A stretch of 64,000 nucleotides of DNA from Chionoecetes opilio (taxonomy: Eukaryota; Arthropoda; Malacostraca; Decapoda; Majidae). A program made the position numbers and the translations under genes. Every line of letters begins with the position of its first letter. Position 1 is the stretch's first letter. Of this stretch, positions 21,202 through 31,400 are shown one piece after another. The stretch spans positions 62,001 to 126,000 of the forward strand of contig JACEEZ010018880.1 in assembly GCA_016584305.1 (NCBI GenBank), read 5' to 3'. The notes under the pieces were generated by a model that saw only the letters and a program-made list of their open reading frames with translations, had not been told where the DNA came from and made no database searches.

Positions 21202-21206
21202 CCCAG

Positions 21207-21790
21207 ATCTTTCCTTTGCTATATAAAATTGTCTGTTGTCCAGCCATAAAATTACGAGAAGTAGCTGAATATACCAAATTAGTTACCGTACATAACACTA
21301 TAGGCGTATTTCGTGGCGGCCAATTTTGTGGATTATTATAATCTTTTAAGCTCCGCCCCTGGGGCCGGATGTTCGAACGTTCGTAACGCGTCTCTAAGAT
21401 CATCTTTGCACTTAAGATTGATCTTGGAACGTTCGTAACGCGTTTAGAGGTATTTTCAAACGATCTTTGCGAACATCCATCCGCCATATTTGTTCGTTTT
21501 TCTACCATATTTGTTCATAGTGCCTTGGTTCTATCTAGAGTCTAGACCAAGCATAGTGCTAAGGTTGCTGAAGAGCACTCGCACTGTTCGTAGGGTCGCA
21601 TGATGAAGGTTTTTCTAATATACAAGCCATATAAAGTTATGTTATTAGTTGTTTATTTCATGACGAGTTATTTATGGTTGTTCAGGACGCTGTAGGGGTA
21701 ATGTGAAGAGTGCAATGAATGGTATTTATTTGATCGTTTGTTTGTTTAGAGGATAATTCCTCAGAGCCATAGTGATCTACCGCTGCAGCT
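21207..21790. other. R1 right flank and small inverted repeat
   Basis: Begins with ATCTTTCCTTTGCTATATAA, shared with 16740-16760. Near 21370-21478, GGATGTTCG and CGAACATCC are inverted around doubled GTTCGTAACGCGT, suggesting a ~110-bp MITE. No gene. Confidence 0.5.
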
Positions 21791-21794
21791 TAGT

Positions 21795-21990
21795 GTTGGG
21801 GGAAGCCACCAACCCGGGAGGGGGATCACAAACCCACGGCTAACACCCGGGACCCATTCACTGCTGGGTGGACAGGGGCTCGGGTTTTTTTAAGAAAGAC
21901 CACCCATCTGTCTTCGCTCCGCCCGGGGATCGAACCCTGGACTTCTCGGTTGTGAGCCAAGCGTGCTAACCACTACACTACGGAGTACCC
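21795..21990 (-). mobile_element. tRNA-Val-derived SINE
   Basis: Read on the minus strand from 21990, the sequence has A-box-like TAGTGTAGTGG, a 7-base loop CTCACAA with anticodon CAC, and B-box GGGTTCGATCCC, that is, a tRNA-Val-like head. A ~120-bp tail containing CTGTCCACCCAGCAG follows. The head lacks the 3' acceptor half and runs straight into the tail, so it is not a tRNA gene. A second copy is at 33390-33584. Confidence 0.8.
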
Positions 21991-22124
21991 TGTGGTTAGC
22001 AATTCATTTCCATCTACCAGCTGGACATCTACAGGGTCTGGTTCTTCCAACTGCACACACAACTTTGATGTCAGGATTGATTTGACTGATTTCCTCAACA
22101 ATCTATATTCATCAAACAATGAAC

Positions 22125-22540
22125 AACCCAGCAAACACAAAGACGGAGGGCCTCCGGAGGCCCTCCGTATGTCTTACCGGCGGCCCGACGGAAGTGTACG
22201 ACGTAGGGCCGCTGGGAATTTGCTCAGAGGCTCACCGGCGGGCCGCTCCCAGCGGCCCGTCGTAGGGCATATGACCATTTGCCGCTGTTATATTAACTGA
22301 TTGAGGAAATTATGGTTTATACTTTCTAAGTATATTGCAGATATAGTAATGTTTTAAGGGGTGTTGCACAACCCATTAGCCGATTAATAGACTAATGGGC
22401 TGTTCAACACTTATAAAAACATTACTATATAATGCTACCCAGCTAACCACCACCGGCGGGCCTACGTGGGCATTAGAGCGGCGAACGGCGGCCACCAGCG
22501 GCAAACTTGCCCCCAAATGCCCGCCGTAGGGCAGCTGGTG
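22125..22540. mobile_element. Hairpin-cored GC/AT mosaic MITE, copy 1
   Basis: GC-rich shoulders (GGCCTCCGGAGGCCCTCCGT, GCGGCCCGTCGTAGGGC) surround an AT core. The core 22345-22426 is a long imperfect hairpin (AGTAATGTTTT...CCCATTAG / CTAATGGG...AAAACATTACT). Much of the element, from CCCAGCAAAC through the hairpin, recurs inverted at 37080-37370. No coding capacity. Confidence 0.75.
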
Positions 22541-23833
22541 TATTTCAGAGAGGATTTTTTTTTATATTGAAAATCAGTGTACAGAATTTGAAGAATTTAT
22601 TCTTTCTATGTGTAAACATTATTAAACAACAGTTATATGAAGATATTGATGTAGTATTACATCTGTGGTGAATAACAGCGGCTACCTCCGTATGCCCGCT
22701 GGTGTGTACAAGAAAGTTTTCAACTCTCACGCAGCTCATGCACGCAGCGGCAACGAGCTCAGTCGCCAGTCGGCTCGCAAGCGCTAAAGAGGGGGGTTTG
22801 TGCCGAGTGTGTTGCCGCCCCGTAAGGATTTTAAACCCTGCTCCTTTGACCAACCATCGATCATTAACCGACACGTACGTTTATTTTTATATATACTACA
22901 TACATTATTTATGGTGGGAGGATAGAAAAATGAGAATTATCGTCGCTATTATATATTTACGATGGTTTAGTGGTGACAGTGCTGTCTTATATGGCTTGTT
23001 CTCGTGCCATTCAGTTTTTTTTTTGGGGGTGAAGCCAGTCTGCCTTCTGCTCCCTGCACACTTTTTTAAGTGTCGGTGAATTTGAAGTATGTTGTGGTGT
23101 GTGTTATAAAAGTCTTGCAGTTAAAATGGCGCCCACATTTCACTTGCATAACCTTTTCGCGCCAATTGTGACTTCATGCAATTTTAGGAGCTACGCGTGG
23201 TTGGTGGAAAGAGACTCAGCTTCTCTCAGCGTCTCTGATTGGCTGTCCCGCTTAGAGAGGTGTCCTTCAAATATGCAAGCCACCGCTGACACCCCGGGAA
23301 CTAAAAAAAAAAAGGGGAAAAAACCTCTTTTTTCTCGTTTATAGGTTCAGTGAAACTTAAGGGAAATTTACTTTGGTATTTTGTGAAAGTTAGCTCCACA
23401 TCTACATCATCTCTACATTACGATGTACATTACGTACATCATCTGACTCGATCGCACCGACCCCACCTGCCTTTCCTAAGTTTGGATATCTACCAATTAA
23501 TTACCTGTGGCACTATTCTATAGGGTATTGAAACACTACCATAAAGGTAAGCGTGGTGACAGTAAACAGTGGCGTTATTCAATGGCTTCTCGTTTTTTTG
23601 ATCATACACTATTTTTTTTCCTCAACATTCCGTTTCTTACCTTAGCGATCTATTTTTTCAGATTCCGTACATACAGTACAGGGGATATAGATACGCACTG
23701 CCATAGTGCATTGTTGGATTAATATTCCGCAGGAGTTGGCGGGCTCCACAGGCCTTACAGCTTACTTTTTCTCTATTATTTTCGGCTCAGTATAATGTGC
23801 AGTACTTATTCACTTACAGAAACCAAAAATATA
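22541..23833. other. Spacer, no gene recognised
   Basis: Short open frames (60-125 codons) lack domains. A run of A/G at 23308-23325 and several poly-T tracts are present. Nothing else was seen. Confidence 0.35.
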
Positions 23834-25215
23834 ACGGTATTTTGGTACTTTCAACCAGTAATTGAGTAAGAGGTTAAAAGTACCCCTTTTTAAACTATGT
23901 ATTTTGATGGGTAAATTTTTACACTAGGACCGAAATTCCCAAACACAATTGGGAGGTTGTTTCTGTTCACCTTATTAGATTCTAAGAAACATTCTCCCTA
24001 TGAGCTTCCGTTGCAAATCACTACTTTTGGAGATATAAGATGTTTTTAATGGGGAAGAAGTTATATGAGATATGAAAATTAAACAACCTAATTTTTTTTA
24101 CATTAAATACGAATTTATTTTGAATACAAATTATATCAATGCAATTTTATTTCATGTTGCCCTCCAGTTTGTATTATGTTCAACTGGCTTGGAGATTGTA
24201 AGATGGAATCATGGAACCCACATCAAGGTAGAATATAGTAAGAGCATGTAAAGAGCTTTTATAACTAATATAACGGTTACATAATCAGCTATAATGAGCA
24301 CACCCAACACAGACTTGCTCACGTAGCTTTGGGTGTGACGGGGGCAGCAGCTTATTGCCTGTGGCGCCGCAGAACCTCTAGTCTGGAGTGCCGGGGACCT
24401 GTAGTGAGGGGGGCTGAGCCTTGTGTGTGTGTGTATGTATAGGGATTTGTCAAGCCCATAGGGAGCTTTAAAAGGAGGCTAGAAAAATTTCATGGATGGG
24501 GATGAAAGGTGGATGTAGGTACCCCAAAAGTGTTAAGTAACAGGAACTACCATGTGTAGGTCTCCGCGGCCTCTTGTAGCTTCCTTATTTTCTCATATTC
24601 TTTTGTTCTTTTTTTGTTCTAACCTAACCTAATCCCACGCTTTAACCTCAAAAAAGCCAGATCTGCATTAAAAAAAGAGTCCGGGGAAAAAGGGAAGAAG
24701 GCGCGATGCGGGTTTCACAAGAGGAAGAAGACACTTAAAATAAATCTCTCCCCTCCCTTAAACAACATGTCATATCTCCAGAAGTAATTATTTGCGACGG
24801 AAGCCATAGAGAGAAGGGTCGGGAAATCTGTGCGCCCCCAGTTATGTCAGGTTACGTAAACCAATGTCTGTATTGTATTAAACTGCAGTGTTACCGCGAG
24901 TTTTTTCTAGGAATAGGTAAATAATTCCCGTAGATTTTATCGATTATATATTTTTATGTATTTTCGGGCTTATGTCATCCCATGGGAGTGTTACCGGATA
25001 CAGCTTACGTTACCCAACATAATATACTATCAGTACAAAACTAGTTGGCACTTTTCCCACTCAAAACCCCGCATTTTCAACGGGTCCCCGGCCAAGTGTG
25101 TTATGGAAGGGTGGATAACTGGCAAAAATATGGCATTTCCGACAAATTTTTAATGTGACCATCAGTCCTAAACATCAAAAATACATGGCAAATGGAAAAG
25201 GGTTGACCTCTTACT
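23834..25215. repeat. Fold-back repeat FB-D (uninterrupted relative of FB-0)
   Basis: Outer arms near 23834-23925 and 25100-25215 and inner arms near 23930-24080 and 24715-24830 are inverted copies. A short TCTAACCTAACCTAATCC tract lies in the loop (24617-24634). The segment 24840-25200 parallels 460-500 joined to 1288-1640, without the MITE. Inner arms are shared with FB-C. Confidence 0.7.
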
Positions 25216-25960
25216 CAATTACTGATTGAAAGAAAAAAAATTACCAATTTATATAACTTATATGATAAAAGTAAGTTAGTAAAAGGTTAGGTAGTTAAAG
25301 TAGTAAAAGTAATTTTAGCTTAAAAATTTCGGTTTGGTTTAGGTTAGGTTAGGCCCAATTGGAGGTAAAACTGCAGTTTAGTACAATGTACTAAAGTATC
25401 GACCAATACATACTATCCTGACACAAACACCCCCCCCCCCATTAGCTAACTAACCTAACCACGTTGAGGGGGTTTTGCCCCTCCACCCTTCTGTTATTTT
25501 TCATTTCCGACGGGTGATGTATATGTTAGAAATGCTGCTAATGGTCAGCTCTGCAAGTTGAGGATGGCTATAACTATGTGCCTTGTAATGCTTTAAACTG
25601 CAGTAGAACCGGGTTGGAATGGTTTGAGTTAGGTTTTGTTGAGCTATTTAAATATACCCTAACCTAGTTAATAATATATAATATAAGTTATATTTTTAGG
25701 GTAAAATTCTAGTTCTTTCCCACCCTTATAAGTGGGTTTTTTTCCTCCAGACTTTCACAGAACCCTTCAGATACCTCTAAAACGTAATTATAAAGTGGGG
25801 GAGATATTATAACAATTCTAGGGGGCAAAGGGAGTGTTAAGTAATTTTTGTCCTGTCTTACGTTTCTTTTCTTTGCTTCGCAGGTCAGTTGCTTACCTGC
25901 CCGTGTCCAGTTTTTAGGTGTGTATCTGCTATTATCTGTCCACACTTGTGAGTATCAGAT
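25216..25960. other. 5' region of the transposase gene
   Basis: Contains short GGTTAGGTTAGG tracts (25290-25345) and a pyrimidine-rich stretch ending TTTGCTTCGCAG|GTCAG near 25882. That could be the acceptor of a 5' untranslated exon. No terminal inverted repeat could be recognised. Confidence 0.4.
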
Positions 25961-28018
25961 ATGGCAAATGCAAAAAATGATTCATACTGGACAAGAAAAA
26001 GAAAAATCAAGCAAAGAGTAACAGAGCACCTGGATGCTCTATTGATAGACAATAGGGAATATTCAGAAGTGGCCGCCCCGTGCTCTCTGACTCGTGTTAA
26101 CCGTGAAGACATAACTACAGTAGAATATACACCTCCTGAAAAGATAATTAACATATCAGACCATGGCCATGCAACAGAGGACAATGGTAATTCCAGTTTT
26201 TTGGATGATAACATTTCATTGACTCATGACTGTGACACAGAAAGTGAAAATGAGAGCATAGGTGAAACTGATCAAGAGCTAACTACTAGACTTGCTGAAT
26301 GGGCCTCCACCTATCAAATGTCACACATAGCAGTATCAAAACTACTTAAAATTTTACATGATTATCACCCAAATATTCCTCAAGACTCTCGAACATTACT
26401 GAAAACTCCACGTCATTATGAAGTCAAACAAATTGCTGGGGGTTCCTACCATCACTTTGGTGTTAAGTTTTCTCTTGAAAAATCATTGTCCTCTGTGCCC
26501 ACAATTTTAAAGAATATACAACATGTGTACCTTCAGATCAACATAGATGGGTTGCCTTTATTCAAAAGCTCCAACACTCAGTTTTGGCCAATTTTAGCTA
26601 GGGTTGTTGATCCTTATGAAAGTGAGCCTTTCATAATTGGCTTGTATTGTGGCAACCACAAGCCTGACAGTATTGAGGAGTATCTCCATGATTTCATAAG
26701 CGAAATTAAATCACTAAAAGAGAGTGGAATAAGAGTCAGTGGATGTGAAAATAATATCATGATTCATATATCATGTTTAATATGTGATGCCCCAGCAAGG
26801 GCTTTTGTCAAACAAATAAAAGGACATAATGCATACTATGGGTGTGAGAAATGTACCCAGAAAGGCGAATGGCAGGGAAAAGTTACTTTTCCTGTAATAA
26901 ATGCTCCTCTTCGCACTGATGATGATGCGCTGAACCTTCCTGATGACACCAATAATTTTGCTAGATCTCCATTAAGTGATCTTGGGGTAGGAATGGTGAC
27001 CCAATTTCCATATGAGTACATGCACCTTGTTTGTCTGGGTGTAGTCAGACGACTGATGTGGTTGTGGGTGAAAGGACCTGTGACTAATATGTGCAGAATT
27101 GGCAAAAGTGCAGTTTCAGCAGTATCAGAAGACTTACTAAACTTTTGGAGTTATTTGCCATTTGAATTCCCTAGGAAATGTAGGTCTCTTGTGGAAATGG
27201 AAAGATGGAAGGCCACTGAGTTTCGCCAGTTTTTGCTATATAGTGGACCTATAGCCTTGAAGAACAAGCTGCCCTTGACTAAATATCAAAATTTTCTGGA
27301 TTTTTCTGTTGCAATTTATTGCTTAGCAAGTCCAGTCTTTTGCATTAATTATTGCCAATATGCCCATGACCTGTTGTGCACTTTTGTTGAGAGTTTTGGG
27401 GAAATTTATGGAAAAGATATGCTGGTCTATAATGTTCATGGGCTCACACATTTAGCTGCTGATGTAAAAAAATTTGGTCCACTTGACAAATTCTCTGCCT
27501 TCGCCTTTGAGAATTTTTTGGGAAAATTAAAACGTAAGGTTCGTAAGCCCAACTTTCCCTTACAGCAAGTAATATGTAGACTGTATGAGGAAAGAGAATT
27601 AATACCAGATAAAAACAGCACAGAAAAAGTTGGTGTGCCTAAAAAGCCACATACTAATGGACCATTGCCTGCAGACTTTATGAGTTATTCACAATTTCAT
27701 TCTGTTAATTACAATAACCTACATTTTTCTGTTGACTTAGGGAATAACTGTATAAAGATAGGATTAAAGGTTGGACTGATAAGAAATGTACTGTCAAAGG
27801 AAGATGAAAATGATACAAAACTACTCTTTGAACCTTTTGGCAAGATAACAGATTTCTATACGAGCCCCCTTAAGTCATCAGATTTGGGCATAGTAAAAGT
27901 ATCAGATCTTAAAGGATACTATGAATGTGTTTCCATATCTCAGATTTCGTGTAAATATGTGTTGCTACCATACAAAAATAAATTTGTTGCTATTCCTCTG
28001 AACCATCAAAATTTGTAG
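25961..28018 (+). CDS. 685-aa transposase, CACTA/Transposase_21-related
   Basis: One uninterrupted frame. Residues 1-115 are charged and probably DNA-binding or disordered. The core starts near 190 with INIDGLPLFKSS (D196) and runs through FWPIL, IIGLYCGNHKP and YLHDFISEI to CDAPARAF (D276) and a GCEKC zinc-knuckle-like pair (295-298). Later blocks are QFPYEYMHLVCLGVVRRL (348-365), ERWKATEFRQFLLYSGP (414-430), NVHGLTHLAADV (491-502) and FENFLGKLKRKVRK (516-529). This order matches the metazoan transposase group related to plant TNP2/Transposase_21; D196, D276 and E517 are candidate catalytic residues (inferred). It presumably cuts and integrates DNA in the nucleus. Start ATG 25961 has purine context (GATATGG). 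The DUF4806 gene follows 400 bp downstream on the same strand, suggesting one two-gene element. The intact frame implies a recent or active copy. Host domestication is possible but less likely. Confidence 0.8.
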   Translation: MANAKNDSYWTRKRKIKQRVTEHLDALLIDNREYSEVAAPCSLTRVNREDITTVEYTPPEKIINISDHGHATEDNGNSSFLDDNISLTHDCDTESENESIGETDQELTTRLAEWASTYQMSHIAVSKLLKILHDYHPNIPQDSRTLLKTPRHYEVKQIAGGSYHHFGVKFSLEKSLSSVPTILKNIQHVYLQINIDGLPLFKSSNTQFWPILARVVDPYESEPFIIGLYCGNHKPDSIEEYLHDFISEIKSLKESGIRVSGCENNIMIHISCLICDAPARAFVKQIKGHNAYYGCEKCTQKGEWQGKVTFPVINAPLRTDDDALNLPDDTNNFARSPLSDLGVGMVTQFPYEYMHLVCLGVVRRLMWLWVKGPVTNMCRIGKSAVSAVSEDLLNFWSYLPFEFPRKCRSLVEMERWKATEFRQFLLYSGPIALKNKLPLTKYQNFLDFSVAIYCLASPVFCINYCQYAHDLLCTFVESFGEIYGKDMLVYNVHGLTHLAADVKKFGPLDKFSAFAFENFLGKLKRKVRKPNFPLQQVICRLYEERELIPDKNSTEKVGVPKKPHTNGPLPADFMSYSQFHSVNYNNLHFSVDLGNNCIKIGLKVGLIRNVLSKEDENDTKLLFEPFGKITDFYTSPLKSSDLGIVKVSDLKGYYECVSISQISCKYVLLPYKNKFVAIPLNHQNL

Positions 28019-28419
28019 TTAATAAGTCTACTAGTAAGTGAGCCGTGTCGTCTACGTACGATCGAGTAAATTTGTACTTTTTTTTTTTTCATTAACCATT
28101 CTTCTGTATAAGGACTTCTCTTCCCCTCCCCCTTCCTACTATGCCACCTGATTCCCAGAATTCTCAATTCCCTGGTATGCAGTCAGGGCGTGTCCCTGGC
28201 TCAGGGTATTGGATGTCCCTGCCATGCACAGTCCTGGGTCACCCCTGGGCAAGGTGTAGCACCCATCAGTCTCCCAAGTCAGGGTAACGGCAAAATCCCT
28301 GATGGGCGAGTCACTAAATGTGAAACTGGCTACCCATTTATATATTTATTTATTTGTTATTTTTTATGCTTTTACTACTCTATAATGTGTTTTATCTGAT
28401 TCTGTAAAGGTCTGGAAAA
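28019..28419 (+). other. Spacer between the transposase and DUF4806 genes
   Basis: Includes a poly-T run (28079-28090) and a GC-richer segment with doubled CAGGG/CCCTG motifs. It ends in a pyrimidine-rich stretch GATTCTGTAAAG just before the DUF4806 start. It could hold the promoter of the second gene or be transcript shared with the first. Confidence 0.4.
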
Positions 28420-31400
28420 ATGTATAATGTGGTGGAGTTCCCTGAGGCCAATGAATGTGCCATAGTACCTTCCAACTGGCTAAATGGAGAAGGTACTACA
28501 GCCTGGCCTCCCTTCTACTCCTCCACCAAAATTAACACTGCTGTCCGCAGTAGGGAAACGGCAATCTCTACATGGATAAGACATCCTGTCAGAGTCCTGT
28601 ACAAGTCAGGTAATTACTAACGTTCCGGTAGCAAATCAAACTTATGTTATTAGGCAGTAAGTGCAGCATTTATGTGAGTAGCATTTGAACAAGTGTTTGT
28701 ATGTACAATGCTGCAAAACTTGTATATAGTATTTAGAATTGATAGCCCGTTTATTTATGTATTTATTTATTTATGCTGTGCTGTTTTGTATTTCATTTGC
28801 CATCATAATGATTTGGAAATTGTTCCATTTGATGGAGTTTCCTGAGACTAAGGAAACACATTACAATGTTAATAGGTGTTTAAGGAGTAGGAAATATAAG
28901 TGCATTGAATTAGGGGTGAGGTGTATGGAAAAGAGCAAGTTGAGGCATTAGCGTGGCCACTCGAGATCCTTGAGTTTCCAGGGAAGAGGCAAAATAGTAT
29001 TCTAGACTACATATACTATACAGTACTCGACTCAATATAGTCTTCATGAAGAGCAAGGAACCTGTGCAGGCAGGATGGACTACTTTTTAATGAGCTTATA
29101 CAGGCTTGCATTATCTGTATTAGTAATTCAAACTTTTCTTGTCTGTGTTATACCTAATTGTTGGTACTATATCTACAGATTCCTACAATAAAGCACGGCA
29201 GAAGTTGCGGTTAGCCAAATTTCAGTCTGACCTGCAGACTGTTGACGAAACCAGCGACAGAGATGCAAGTTATCGTCAGTCAAAGAGAAGCAGAAGGTAG
29301 CTTGTTTTTGTTGTTCATAGCTATTACATCAATCTGTAATACAGTAATTGGGACCCAGTCCCCATACTTTTAACATATATAAGGACTTCTAGAAGGCTAT
29401 CAAGTGATGCTTTATTGCAACGATGACACAATCATGCTATCTGGGAACAGTATGAAAAAAGAAAGGTTTCGTGCCTTCTGGGCATCTTGCAGTGTCTAAA
29501 TAGAGTCCTTCTCTCTCATAAATTTTACATCACATTTCCATATTTTCATACTTGAGATAAGGATGAGTCAAATAGCACAAAAAACTTGTTACAACTATAA
29601 TAGTATAATTTTACTATTGTAGCTCTTGTAGCCTGCAGAGTATTAGCACAACAGACTATTAGTTAGATGACAGGTACGTAGTATTGCATTGTACAATGCA
29701 ATAAAAATGTATTTGAAAAAAGGGGGTTTTAATATTTTAAAAACCCAGCTTCAGGCTGTGCAAGTGCCCTTTGTAAATATCCTTCCTGTTTCCTTTATTT
29801 ATTTAGCATCTTTTATTTAGCATCTTTATAGAGGCTGGTTCTGTATGTTTCAGTACTTGTAGGTATGCAGAGGTGCATATTGTGGGGTTTCAGTATAGTA
29901 TTCATCATTGTCTGTGTCTTCAAATGCCTGCCCCGCTCCTGCAACCGTGCCTAGTTGACAGTTTAATTGTAGTTTTCTTTTCAAACATGAAAGAAATCAT
30001 AACATGAATCCTATATATTTTTTTCCTTTATAAAATGCCTTCCACCAGGTGACCAAATCGCTACACTGACTCAAGCTCAGAAGACAACCCTTGCCTTAAC
30101 ATCAGAAAGCTCAGAAGACAACCCTTGCCTTAACATCAGAAAGCTCAGAAGACAACCCTTGCCTTAACATCAGAAAGAAAATTAGGTTTCATAAAAGCCT
30201 TGACTCCGGCAGCAGCAGTGAGGGCGAAGGTTCCAGTGGGATGGCAAAACCGTGCAAAAATCCCGCCAGTGCCCAAAGCCACCCAAACCCCCAAAAGTAC
30301 ATGTGCCTTCACTACCTGTAATTATTTCTTTAAAATAATATTTTTTTCCTTAACATTTTCATAATGATTGGTAAGCCTTTGCATGCAATTGTATATTAAG
30401 TGTTTAGTAAGGGTGTTCAAAATATGGAATATACGGCCCTTGCAATATCACAAGCAGTAAAATTTGCACCTGTTTTAAAGAATCCTACTAATTATTTAAT
30501 TTCAAATGTAAATTTAACTTGAAAAGGAAGCCATTATTTTCAATAAAACATTTATTCATGTACAATGTTAAATCAGGCTTTGGGAAAGATTATGCAACTG
30601 GAGTTTGGTAACAAAAACCCCTGTTAATTTTTTTTAAACACTTTGCAGTTCAAGACATTAGCAGCAGAATGGCATGGGAAAATCACCATCAAATTCCCTG
30701 CAACCTGCAGTTCCTATTCAGTGAAATGTAAGCGCTCTCCTCTCTCTTTTCTCTCTCTTTTTTATTTTTTTATATTTAAACAAATGACATCATGGTATAC
30801 ATGGGCTACAAAATAACAAAAAGGTTTGTGAAGGCAATGAGTGGCAGAAGCTAAAAATGTCCCCCGTCCCGGGGACATCTATCTGAAAAGCTATGCCATA
30901 TAGGAATAAACTAAGTATATAATGTTACAGGCTGAGGGTCACTGTCCCTCACAGGCACTTGTCAGGCGCCCCTATTGACACTACACTGGGTCACTATGTC
31001 AATGTGTGTCATTTTGACACGAAAACCCCCCCCCACACTCTCTCTCTCTTTTTCTCTCTCCTCTTTTCTCTCCTCTCTCTTCTTCCTCTCCTCTCTCTTT
31101 CCCCTCTTCGCCCCTGTTGTAAATATAGCTGTTATTCACTAGTTAGTATTCACAAGGAAGAACTTTGTGATTTTCAGAGAATCCTTAGAAGATTTATCCA
31201 GATACTGTTTATCAAAAACATGATTAGGGCACTTGGTAATTAAGTATATTTTTCATTGCAGTACGTGACCTTTGGACAGTTATTTTCTGCTGTGGAGGCG
31301 TTGCAAACTGAGTTTCGCATGGAAATCAACCAGGTGAAAGATTTGGCTGAAAGAATACTGAGGCGGAACCTTCCATCCAGTCAGCGGAGCAGCCAGGGCT

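Noticed and set aside
21905..21990. tRNA-Val gene on the minus strand
   Set aside because: The tRNA-like head has no 3' acceptor half and runs into a repeated tail shared with 33.4 kb; it is a SINE.
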